64,000 nt of DNA, taken from positions 4,968,824-5,032,823 of the forward strand of contig OZ007505.1 in assembly GCA_963931865.1 (NCBI GenBank), in the 5' to 3' direction. This document shows, piece after piece, positions 45,720 to 56,500 of the stretch. Position 1 is the stretch's first letter. Every line of letters starts with the position of its first letter. Both the position numbers and the translations under genes were made by a program. The notes below the pieces were generated by a model. It was not told where the DNA came from, ran no database searches, and saw only the letters and a list, made by a program, of their open reading frames with translations. The DNA is from Axinella damicornis. Its lineage: Eukaryota > Porifera > Demospongiae > Axinellida > Axinellidae.

Positions 45720-47106
45720 GCGGCAAATTCCAATTATTTGCGTCGGCGTTCTGCAACCGTTATTCCAACCTCAGCCCAAACGGTCCGGACGGGGTGGACT
45801 TGGGCTGCACAAAACTAAGAACCATACAGTTCGCAGACGATTTGGTCATCCTGGCTCACTCTGCGGAAGACCTCCAAAGCACCCTTGACAAACTAGCAGA
45901 GTATTGCACCAAATGGAATCTGCAAATAAACAACAAGAAGACCAAGATCCTTATCTTCTCAGCCAAGAGAGCCAGCACAACTCAGAGTTTTACAATCAAC
46001 CAAGAACCATTGAGCTATGCATCTTCCTACAAGTACCTAGGAATTCTTATTAGCACGAATGGTTCTCTAAAACCTGCAGTGCTGACCTTAGCCAACCAAG
46101 CAAAGAAAGCAATCTTTGGTTTAATGAGAAAGTCAAAATCAATGCTCCACCCCAACCCGTCCATACTCCTCCACCTATTTGACTCTCTGGTTCGCCCAAT
46201 AATGGAGTATGCAAGCGAATTGTGGTTCCACTCGGAGAGAGATGGCTTGGATAAGATCGAAAGAGGCTTTTGTAAATATATTTTAGGAGTTCCAACCTCA
46301 GCATGCAACATTGCCTGCTATGGTGAGCTGGGCAGATACCCACTCAAGATTCATAGAGAACTAAGTGCAGTGAAATACTGGCTCCGGCTCACAACCCGAT
46401 GGGATACCCCCCGCCTCCTGATTGAAGCGTATTCCAGCAATGTATCAGACAACCTCAGCCCCTGGGCTCAATCAGTTAAATCTGTCCTTGACAAAGCGGG
46501 ATTCTCTTTCATTTGGCTTAACCCAATGCAAGTGGCTCAAGATGTTTTCCTGAAAGAGCTGGAACAAAGGCTTACTGACCAGTTTCTGCAACAGTGGGAA
46601 GCAGACCTGTTAGGCTCACGGAAACTAAGATCATACAGGACCTTCAAATCTACCTTCGAACAAGAGCCCTATCTACATCTTCCCCGACACCTGAGAATTC
46701 TTCTAACCAGGCTGAGAACTAGCGCACACCAACTTATGATAGAGATTGGTCGGTATCACAGACCTCCCATCCCAGTAGAAGATCGCCTTTGCCCGACATG
46801 CAATGTAATTGAAGATGAAGAACACTTCATGTTGGAATGCACCCAATACAACAGAGAAGCGCTGATCAACTGGTGCACTAACAACCACAAACCGTTCCAA
46901 CACCTCCAAAACAGCGAAAGATTCCAGTTCATCCTTGGAACAAGAAACACCAAGCTGATAAACCTAACTGCCTCCTTTGTCCAAAAGAACTTAAAGAAAC
47001 GAACCACTAGTTAAAGGCAATAACGGTCATAGTCTTAACTCATGTTGACTAATGGGTCTCACAGCCCCCAAATTGTCATTAAAATTTATTATTATTATTA
47101 TTATTA
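45720..47106 (+). mobile_element. 5'-truncated LINE retrotransposon
   Basis: The open frame enters without a start, and the longest run is 45794-47014. It carries the second half of a reverse transcriptase, including TIQFADDLVIL (catalytic FADD), LNINN-type NLQINNKKTKIL and SYKYLGILIS, then a connecting domain and a terminal zinc-binding CPTC......HFMLEC. The reading frame is intact to a stop at 47014. The element ends with an (ATT)n tail at 47086-47106, a common LINE 3' tail. No endonuclease is present, as expected for 5' truncation. Confidence 0.9.
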
Positions 47107-47199
47107 TAAAGTAGCTTACCGTACATACGTTTTCAGGTAACGATCATCAGTGAATACAGTACATGTAGGTGGTCACTTAGAAGAGTATGTAATTCATGA

Positions 47200-47960
47200 C
47201 AAATTCCCATCGGAAAGAATTACGTCATTTACACCTTGGGTTACTCATGGGATATCGATAGAATTACGTGCTTTCATTGAACGTAAAATGCTCCGAACTA
47301 GTACACTGCAGCCTTCTCTAGGAAGAGATTTACGTCATTTGCCTCAAAAGGCTAGCCTCGTTCCCAAGGCTAGCCTCGTTCCCAGGCCTACCCCGTTTTT
47401 TCTGTTCTTCGGTTTCCGTTGACAATAATACATGGATGCGGAAGGGTTTTTGCCGCCCTTCTGCATCCGTGTATTATTGTCAACGGAAACCGAAGAACAG
47501 AAAAAACGGGGTAGGCCTGGGAACGAGGCTATCAAAAGGCTGCATTTCCTCAAAGAATTGACTATGAATCTCATTTAGATTCCCTCAAGAGTACAGTCAC
47601 CAAAGGGGTACCCCTGCTATTGATTCTTATCTAAAGTAAAAGTTTCCCTATATATATGCAACCACCAACCTTATCTAGGGAAAGATTTACGTCATTTGCC
47701 TCAAAACAGAATTGACCATGAATCTCATTTAGATTCCATCAAAAGTCACCAAAAGTGTATCCCTTCATGCTATGTTTCCCTATATATAGGGAACCATGCA
47801 CCTCAGCTAGGGAGAGATTTACGTCATTTGCCTGAAGAGGGTTTTCCTGTCATTTATGACAGAATTGGTTATGAATCTCATTTAAATTCCCTCCATCATC
47901 ACCTGTGGGGCACCCCTGATATTCGTAATCACTTAAGGTGGTGTCCCTACCAAAAAAATA
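47200..47960. repeat. diverged tandem units encoding GRDLRHLP..ESHLDS
   Basis: About three to four units of roughly 130-250 bases share agatttacgtcatttgcct and gaatctcatttagattcc. Where the frame is open they read GRDLRHLPQ and RIDHESHLDS. They carry stops and frameshifts and look like remains of a repeated coding unit. One copy is split by the family A element at 47353. Confidence 0.6.
47353..47531. mobile_element. family A long foldback, 179 bp
   Basis: Arms of over 70 bp are nearly perfect (cctaccccgttttttctgtt and complement). The left end TAGCCTCGTTCCCA is duplicated in tandem. The flanking 9-bp duplication TCAAAAGGC is exact (47344-47352 and 47532-47540). Confidence 0.9.
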
Positions 47961-48691
47961 TTTGACGTTTATTTCTGGAAAACCGTAGGGGGTATGCAAC
48001 TGAAAATGCAACCCAGTGATCTTCTCAATGAGATCTCTTCAATGAATACCTTTTTGAAACATACAGGGTGAATTTGCATTTTCAATTTTTTTTCCTTGAC
48101 CCCCTTCAGGAATTACTCAATGTCATTGCATAGCACTCATGATTTTAGACACCATGTAAAAATTTCAGGTGTGTAGGGGGTACATAGGTCGAGATATCAA
48201 TGCCCCAAAAACACAAAAACTGGTGAAAATTTGTGTGGCTCATACCCCTCCCAGGCCGACCAGTTTTGAGATCATCCACTTCCTGTATCTGAGCCACAGC
48301 AGGCCAAGCAACTTCAGGTTCTCACCCAAAATTGTCCTCCTTGGGTGGTTCACCCACGGAACCCTTCGCCTAATCGCCCCGGCGATTCACAACCACCCAA
48401 GGATGACACCCTCCCGCCTGCTGCCTACCCCCTCACGAACCTACGTCCCACCAGCGAAAAACACACCGACACTGTACACACAATCAGCATGCACATCTTC
48501 CCCAAGTACACTAATAACACTCACAAGCAAACACATTGTACAACCCCACACCTTCTCCCTCTCCAAACAATGATCAAACTTGGGATTACAGAAGCCCACA
48601 CATCAATCAACACATTGTACAATCAAGACACTGTGATGGCTCACTTTAAAGGAATGGTGTCACTACCTCACTCACTGTCCATGTTGTGTGA
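47961..48691. other. region beside the DIRS element
   Basis: Open frames here have no recognised homology. It may contain the terminal repeat of the DIRS-like element on its 3' side, but I could not pair it with a second copy. Confidence 0.3.
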
Positions 48692-49656
48692 TCATTGGGC
48701 GATTGTTCGTGTTAGCACTGCCAGCCTCTCCTTCAGCAACCGTATGTATACTTGGTAGGCCTCACTAGTCCACCTCCCGAGCGCCTTGATAATGTTGTCA
48801 GGCACCCCCTTGCGGCTGTAGTTGTGGCAGCTCCAATTCTGAACGAGTGCCCTGTGAACGCATTGGCATCAATCCCCCAGCAATGAGAACTCTCCGACAA
48901 ACATTTCCCCCCCCCCCCCCCCCCCCCCCGTGAGGGGTTCTCCTGACCCTAGCAAGAAAATTGGGCCCTCCCCATTCGGTCTCTCTGCCAGATAACACAG
49001 CACCGCCGAGACTGGACACAACTCTGTCCCTGCCGCTGCTAGGAAGATGGAGGTACCTGCAAGGAATTGGTCTGTCTTCGATGCTTTGATTCGCACCAGT
49101 AACGTAGGCTCCTCTGGACTATCCACTGAAATGTCGTGTGGTGTCAGATGCACCTGAGAGTCAAATTCTCCTGCATTTCTCACAGTGAACTCCGCTACCC
49201 TCATGAAGCAGAAAAAAGGCCAGACAACACAACTGCCCACAACATCCTTGCACCCTCTTTCTCACATCCACCTAGCAACACCTCCCTAATACGATGCAGG
49301 ATCAACGGGGTGACAGGCAACTTCGTCTTCCCAGGTTGAGCCTTCACTCGACGGACACCCCTCAGGACCAACTCCAGTCTTATAGAGCCTGCTAGCGGGT
49401 CGGGATGACCTGCTGTAATGTGAAGATTTCTCACCGCTGAGAGGTATGAACGGATTGTAGCATGCCACACACTCTGTGCCAGCTCCGCCACGAACAGGAT
49501 CAACACCCGCTCAGTCGCTGGAAGAGGACGCAGACTGAAATGGACATAAAATTGTTGGTACCTCAGTTGGGCTGAAGAATAAGACCGTGCTGTGCTCGGG
49601 GCTACTGCCATCCGCAGATAGTAGTCAGCATCGTTCTCCAATCTTGCGAGAGCCAA
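48692..49656 (-). pseudogene. DIRS tyrosine recombinase, broken
   Basis: The N-terminal part has STARSYSSAQLRYQQFY and WHATIRSYLSAVRNLH. The catalytic part has FFCFMRVAEFTV (first Arg), KASKTDQF, GHSFRIGAATT (His-x-x-Arg) and ALGRWTSEAYQVYIR (final Tyr), ending at the stop at 48692. All catalytic residues can be found, but in different frames, with a C/G homopolymer between them. Confidence 0.85.
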
Positions 49657-51358
49657 TCTGGCGTCTCATGGATAATCAATCGCTCTAACCCCTGTGGGAT
49701 CACTGCTCCCTCCCTGTCCGCTGTGGTAACCTCCTGCCTGAACGCCTGGATGGAATCACGAGACAAAGCATCAGCTGCTACATTCCTTCTACCAGGGACA
49801 TGCTCCACACGCAATTCACTGCCAAGATGAATTGCAACGTCTGGACCAAATGCATTATTGCCTCGTCTGGACTAGACCTCTTGCTGACAATGTCAACGAC
49901 TGACTGGTTGTCAGTCCTAATCAGCACCCAACACTGCCGCCACTGAGCTCCCCACATTCCAGCTGCCAGCACAACGGGGGCCAATTCCCTCATAGCGATT
50001 GACTTGCCGACCCACTCACTCGGCCACTTATACTGAAACCAGTGATTGTTCCACTGACCACCGCATCCCCATCCTGACGCGTCAAGTACACACCACCACG
50101 TCTGGAATAGGCCTGGCCACCCTAGGCATAATCATACTGGTACCATTCCATCACGTTAGAAAGAGCCTCCACCACGCCAAATCCGAACAAAATCCCTCGT
50201 TCAGGCACACCCAATGGCTGAGTTTCTGTGCCTTAGCTGCCAAGTCAATCATTCGCCGTAAAAACACCCTGCCCTGTGGAATCACCTTGCAGGCATGTGC
50301 CAGCTGACCAATCAGGGAGAGGAGCTCTCTCTTCCTGCACGCTCTCTTCCGCCCCCACCGCTCCAACTCATTCTGGAGCCTCAGCAACTTCTGCATGGGG
50401 AGTTGAATAGTCCAAGCACTGGTGTCTAACTCAATGCCTAGGAAGTCCAGACACTCCGTCGGTCCCACCACTTTATCCATGGCCAGCGGGAGGCCTAGGT
50501 CACCACACACATACTTCGTCTGATCCAGCTGGTGTGCACACAGTGGGCTCCCCGGAGGGGCAATGATCAACAGATCGTCAATGTACTTCACCAACCCTTC
50601 CAAACCCAGCTGGTAGAGGACCCATTGCGACAGCACAAAAAATCTTTGGGGCTGATCGCAGGCCAAACGGCAACACAGTATCCACGTAGAGGTCATCCTT
50701 CCATACAATGCCCAATAACCATCTGTCCTGAGAGTGTACTGGTACATTTCTGTATGCCCTGGCAATGTCCACTTTCGCTAGCAGAGTGTGTCTGCCCATT
50801 CTGATGATATGATGGACAGCATCGTCCACTGAGGCCAGCTACCACTCTGAGGGAATCCCTGAGTTAACACTCCTCCCCTCCGGAGCAGATAAATCCACAA
50901 TAATTCTCCACTTTCCTGGGGTACTCTTCGGGATGACCCCAATCCTATTCACTTGTCAAATGTGACTTTGGCATCGGCCCCACAATCCTCCTTGCTGCAC
51001 ATTCCTGCTGCAGAAACTCCTCTACTGGTTCTTGGTGAGCCTGTGTGGATGGCATATTCCTTCCTGCCGATTCACACACCACTCTATGGTCAAACCCGAC
51101 CCTGAAACCCTGGGAGATGCCTCGGCAAATGTAGTCTCTAAAGGCTTCATCAGGGTGACTGGCCAAAGCCGCTGCCCAGGCATGAGGTCTCAGGGGGGTG
51201 ACGATCTGGGCGAGCCACTCTGGCACGACGTGTGTGGGAGGTGGCCTGCAACCATCGATTGCTAGCAAATCCTCTAAGTATGGATATGGGTGCCTCAATG
51301 CCACAGGAATTCTCATCTGCTCCACCTCACAATTCGCTAATGATATATCATGGTGCAT
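49602..51358 (-). pseudogene. DIRS reverse transcriptase and RNase H, broken
   Basis: Pieces in order: HPDEAFRDYICRGISQGF (typical DIRS start), HTLLAKVDIARAYRNVPV with VLPFGLRSAPKIF, KYIDDLLIIAPPGSP (catalytic YIDD), LDFLGIELDT, then the RNase H part (VLIRTDNQSVVDIVSK) and EHVPGRRNVAADALSRD. At least three frame changes separate these, so no full polyprotein is made. Confidence 0.85.
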
Positions 51359-51687
51359 ATGTAAAATCTGAGGGTTGGGTACCTCTAAAAGTATCTGTGA
51401 CTCCTTTTCTCCTTCCGATCATAGTTGATCGGCACTTTCGTCACTGATAAGATAGTCTTTTTGTAAATACGCTGGTTGCGGTGATGATAAATACTGTCCA
51501 TTAGGTGTCAATTTACAAGCATGTGAATCACTGTGATGTGCGTTCCTCCTCATCGTTTTACCCCCCCTCCGGGGTAGGTACCCCACCTGGCTCGCCCACG
51601 CCCCCTGGTGTCGGAACACCTGACTTCAGGGTGTGGTCCCCAACACCGGCTGCAGTCATGGCGAAAGGAACGACTTCATCTGCGACA

Positions 51688-52407
51688 CTATCCGTCGTTG
51701 AAATCGTAACATGTATTACCGGCAATTCTCCACTTCTTAGGGGCTGGACCCTCACTGCTGGACTCTGGAGGCTTCTCCGTACAACTGTACGAGTGGTGAT
51801 CGTAAGAGTCACACCACTTACACGCCTCCTTTGCCTCCGCCTGAGCAAAGGTAATCACCCACAGGGTCGTGTCAACCAGTGAAAGCCCCTCCCGCTTGGT
51901 AGCGGCAGCCTGCATGCGGTGTGCTGTGTCATACTTTGCCCACGGGGCGCCTTTGAACTGCCGGCTCGCCTGCACAATCTGCGCCATGTAATCCATCATG
52001 TCGGCCACCTTCTCAGGGTGTTTCTTAGCCATCACTCCCATATACGCCGAAAACCCTAACACCCATGTGGCAATGGTCTGGACTCCATCCTTGCCGTTCT
52101 TCTTCTTTCTCTTCTTCCTCTCCTCCTCATCCTCACCAGTGCTCCTAAGAGTCTCAGGTAACAGATCCGCCACTGGCACGTACTCCCCCTTCCAAATTCT
52201 CTCCGCCAACTTCCATGGGATCGGTATGGTCGATGAGCCCAGCACCACAGGCCCATCCTCTCCTGTACTGGCCATTCCAACGAGAGAACTCGGGGCCGGC
52301 GTTGTCACAGGACCTGTCACTGTCCCGGTCATGGTCACGGAGGGCACTGTCGCAGACAGATGAGTGGTGATGGTAGCTACTGACGTTATTGCTGTTGGAG
52401 GGGACAT
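51688..52407 (-). CDS. Gag-like protein of the DIRS element
   Basis: An open frame of 239 residues. It has a Thr/Ser/Pro-rich start, a charged ERKKRKKKN stretch, a helical middle and one zinc knuckle of CCHC form (CKWCDSYDHHSYSC). It precedes the polymerase in the same direction. A nucleocapsid role is inferred from the knuckle and its position. Confidence 0.65.
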   Translation of the reverse strand: MSPPTAITSVATITTHLSATVPSVTMTGTVTGPVTTPAPSSLVGMASTGEDGPVVLGSSTIPIPWKLAERIWKGEYVPVADLLPETLRSTGEDEEERKKRKKKNGKDGVQTIATWVLGFSAYMGVMAKKHPEKVADMMDYMAQIVQASRQFKGAPWAKYDTAHRMQAAATKREGLSLVDTTLWVITFAQAEAKEACKWCDSYDHHSYSCTEKPPESSSEGPAPKKWRIAGNTCYDFNDG

Positions 52408-53525
52408 CCTTCCACTCGCCAGAGATATAACCCTGGAGCCACCTGGATTGATGACAAAGTACCATTACTCCTGACTGGGTGTTGTCGCACACCTACGGCC
52501 CCCTTCAGGTCACACCTGGGTACATTGGCCACATCCCCCCCCAGTCAGCTGCTGCTCTCCAGGGGTGTAGACAAGTTTATAAGAGTAGGGGGGCTGGGAT
52601 GGAAGGTCCGCGCGCACAGCGCGTGCAAAATTTTTGGAGTGTCTCTGCGTGCAAAGCGCACACGTTTTTTTTTTTAAGCTTTTCTATGGTAATGACAATC
52701 CGACTGTCTTCAAACACATCTTCACCTTGTGCACACTGGCAGTGATAGGTCACTGACAGACTTGCAATCCGTCATCACCTACCTGAAATGTTCAAGTAAC
52801 GTGGAGAGAGAATGCTTCTGTGAGGTAGTGAAGGCAGTAAAGTTATGCCAGCAACAAATGCTGTGAGTGAAAGGAGCTGCACTGTGTAGATTAAATTAAA
52901 ATCCTGGTTGCATACAACCACTTCCCAAGCTTGCCTTATATTAACTGGTGCATGATTCTGCATGTGCACAAGGACAAAACAGATGGTCTTGAGATGAACA
53001 GAAAAGCAAATGAGTTAGTATCTCTCAACCAAAGTCGTATGTTAGCTAATATTTGGAGAGGGGAATCTCAAAAGTGGGGGGGGGGGGCTTTAGCCCCCCT
53101 AGCCCCCCCCCCCCCCCCCCTGTCTACTAGTCTCGCGGGCCAGCCTCTCGCCACGCCCGCGAGACTACCTGTCTACACCCTTGCTCTCACCAATAACCGA
53201 ATCACGATGAAGCCCCCTGCCCACGGCCAGCGCAGCCTCCCACATGCACAGGCTCCAGCTGGGCACGTGGGCAATACTGGGCCTAGTCTTGACCACTGGC
53301 CGGCTCGGGCCATTCGGCCCTCGCTGATCCATTCACTGGCCCACTCCGCCCTCGCTGGCCCAGCTGGGCCTTCGTTGGCCGTGCAGGCCCCACCTGCTTC
53401 GTCTGGTCCACTCAGCTGGGGGCCTTCACTGGCCAACTCCGCCATCGAAGCCCCCCGCACAAATTTCGCCCGCTGCACGTGGCTTGATTTTTTGATGCTA
53501 CTTCCAATTCCGTGCATGTGAGATT
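52408..53525. other. region between the DIRS element and PIG-B
   Basis: No host exon is supported. There are poly-T at about 52665, a G run at 53077-53086, a C run at 53103-53120 and a 40-bp foldback at 53128. A GC-rich stretch at about 53290-53460 repeats ctggcc.(a/g)ctcggccc-like words just before the PIG-B start and may hold its promoter. Confidence 0.45.
53128..53167. mobile_element. 40-bp foldback with 9-bp duplication (family A variant)
   Basis: TAGTCTCGCGGGC and its complement GCCCGCGAGACTA enclose 14 bases. The flanking 9-bp duplication CCTGTCTAC is exact (53119-53127 and 53168-53176). Confidence 0.78.
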
Positions 53526-56500
53526 ATGCAGAGGAAGGCACTACATCATGATGGTGACTCTACAGGCAGGGAGCACCAGAGAGACAGACAACCGGTGGCC
53601 ATGGTTCAGGAGAGAGGCTCCGGGGCCGGGGGAGGGTGGGATCTGGTGATGGGTCTTGTGATCTTCCGCATCCTGAATGCTCTCCTGTGTTCCACCTCCT
53701 TTGTGCCAGATGAGTACTGGCAGTCACTGGAAGTGGCACACAAGATGGTGTTTGGATATCCTTGATCCATGGTGTTGCTTGGTAACTGTGTCAAGGAGTG
53801 TCAGGTATAAAGTCTTGTTCCCAGACCTAAACAACCCCTGTGAGGATCGCTTGCTGCAAGTGATCCTCGCTGGGGTTGTTTGGGTCTAGGAATGAAACTG
53901 TCAGGTATAGTGGATTGACAAACAGCTCAGTACAGTGCTTGCAGCTAGCAGGTTGTTGCAACATTTTGTAGCAGTTGACCGTCAGTACTGTTCTTCCCAT
54001 GCTAATTCAAAGAATGTGTTGGTTCTAGTGGGAGTATAAACTCAAGTGCAATGCAAGAGCTGTTACTTCACTATGTAGCCTCCCACTACAACCACTGTGA
54101 TCACAATGGTAAGGATATAGTCTCAGAACCAGACCCTTTGCATGGGAAGGAAGGCCAAGTTGTCCCCAGCAGGTCGGAATGTTAGACCAGGAGCGCATGA
54201 GCCGCCGAAGGCGGCGAAGGAGCGTGTAACTTCAGTGCCATGTAAATACAAATTAGTTACGTACTTCCGCGTTTGAAAATAGATTGGGTACGTCATAAGT
54301 TTTCTGGGGGCAGTTTTATTGGCGTGCAAGCCTTCAGGGGCGTTGTGACACTCGCTGGTTCCCTGCCTGTTTCGCTCTTGCAAACTTCAGCACGGTCATG
54401 CTCCGTTTGATAGCGCGTCTCATGGGAGAATCCTTCACCTGGCGCATAGAAAGTTGCGGGGAGATACTTCCTGAAGGCTACAAGCTGAAGTTTCCTTGTA
54501 GCACGACCCTCGGATCGGCGTGGAGTTCCTTCTTCAAACTGAACTCGTTTCGCTTGAGGTGTACGCTTCGCCATTGCGGCTGGCTCTGTCAAAGCAATGC
54601 TGTACTAAGCTAAGTATGAGTCACGTGCACTGTATGGCGTCACGCAACGTCTAAATGAGCTTCCGCTTTCCAAATATGGAAGTCAATACTACTACAGATT
54701 TGTATTTACATGGCACTCACGGGTATTCGTGAGTTACACGCTCCTTTGCCGCCTTCGGCGGCTCATGCGCTCCTGGTTAGACCTAATTAATCAGAAGCGT
54801 TGATTGCAAATGACGTCATGGAAATGATTTTTCTCCAGCATTTCAGTGCCGCCAGTGACTAGACATGGCAAATAACTGTGCCATGCCGTGTTACCCACGA
54901 GTGTCTGACAGGAGGGTAATTGACTGTGATTGTTCACATGGTATCGCAGTTGATTGCTGTTTACCCTCATTCTGTGGGGACAACTCGAATGTAGGCACAT
55001 GCCCAGACCCTTCCTCCTCCCTGTGCAAAGTTTCTAGTTCCAAGACTAGGTTAGGGTAGTCACATACTATCCTTCCAATGCTTATTTTGTTGAGGTAAAT
55101 ATAGTTTACTCAAGTACCAGCTGTGACTGAATTTGCACACTTCATTTGAGTAAACTTCAGTAGTAACCTATAGTTACTAAAACAGCAATTTGGTTTTGTG
55201 ATATAGTCGGGGACCCATCTACTGATTGGTTTGTAGCTATATATACCAGCAATTACCATGCACAGCTCATTGTACTGTCAAAACCTTGCATTCCATGACT
55301 TGCTTGCAGCTGTGAGTTGCATACAAGGACACACATATTGCATGTTACTTTAACCATCAAGGGGTGTCACTCCCATCTATATACTCTAAAGTCATAGCTG
55401 TGACCGTGAGCCAATTATAGCTTGACCAGCCATTACAGAAGTTTGACTGTGCTGATTTTTGGCCGTTGACCATTGACTGTGCGTACATAGCTACACAGAT
55501 TGCATCCCGCACTTCGTTGTTGCAATTCACCCCAACAATTGACCGTATTTATGAGCTGCTTTGACTGCACTTTTTGTGCTGCTTTAACCGTTGACTATTG
55601 ACCGACTGCAGTTGCAGCTGTGACTACAGAGTCTATGGGAGTGGCCTCCCCCCCCCCCCGACCATTGATGGTAGAGTAGTACTGTACAATCTATGTTGTA
55701 CTGTGGAAACTACATTTTTGAATTAACTGTTATCCCATGACTTGCATGCAAGCAGTTGTGAGTTGTGAGTATTTTATAACACATTGTAATGATTGCAACT
55801 GAGGTGGCCAAATTTGGTTCTTGGGTGTTTTTGCAGTGATATGTGATCCTAAATCCACTAGACTTTTTCTCACCTTCCACCAGTACTGCCTATCCTGAGT
55901 ATCCTCTCCCACTTGAATTCTTTTCTCACACACACAGCTACTACATCTTGCAACCACTGGCAACTATAAAGTTTATGTGATAGAGGTGTAAGTAGGATAC
56001 TGAGGAGACAATTTAGAAATATGATCAGCACATAGCAGGCCTGATTTTTGCTTGACCCGGTAGCAAGAGGTTTGAACGATGGAGGCGCTAGGTCTTGAAG
56101 TATATTAGCGCATGAAGTGCACCAAATAGGGAGGTCTGACTGCCTGCCTCCCCCAGGAAAATTTTATACCTTGCTCTGGTGCAATCTTGGGACACATGGT
56201 GTTGTTCCTATATCCCATGCAGAAAAGAACTAGGAATGGATTAGATGTACTGTGGGGAGAGTCTAGTTGCTATAAGCAGCTGTATCAAGATGGGAAGGAA
56301 TGCTAGGAATTAGCAATGCAATGCTTGCTATATGATAGTTACGCCACTGCTAGCACTAGTGCTATCTATGTATTCCTTTCTTCATTTAACCCTTTAACCA
56401 CCGAATTCTTCCCACCAAGACAACACATTTTCATGCATTCAGCGCACACCACTTTCGTAGGTACTCCTCTCCCACAGCATTCGCTCCTCAGCGGCCAAAC

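Larger units (their letters stand above)
48692..52407 (-). mobile_element. DIRS-type tyrosine-recombinase retrotransposon, decayed
   Basis: On the minus strand the order is Gag-like protein, reverse transcriptase, RNase H, tyrosine recombinase, the order of DIRS-type elements. Frames are broken by several frameshifts, and a poly-C run (about 48907-48930) interrupts the recombinase. Terminal repeats were not found. Details are in the sub-entries. Confidence 0.85.
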
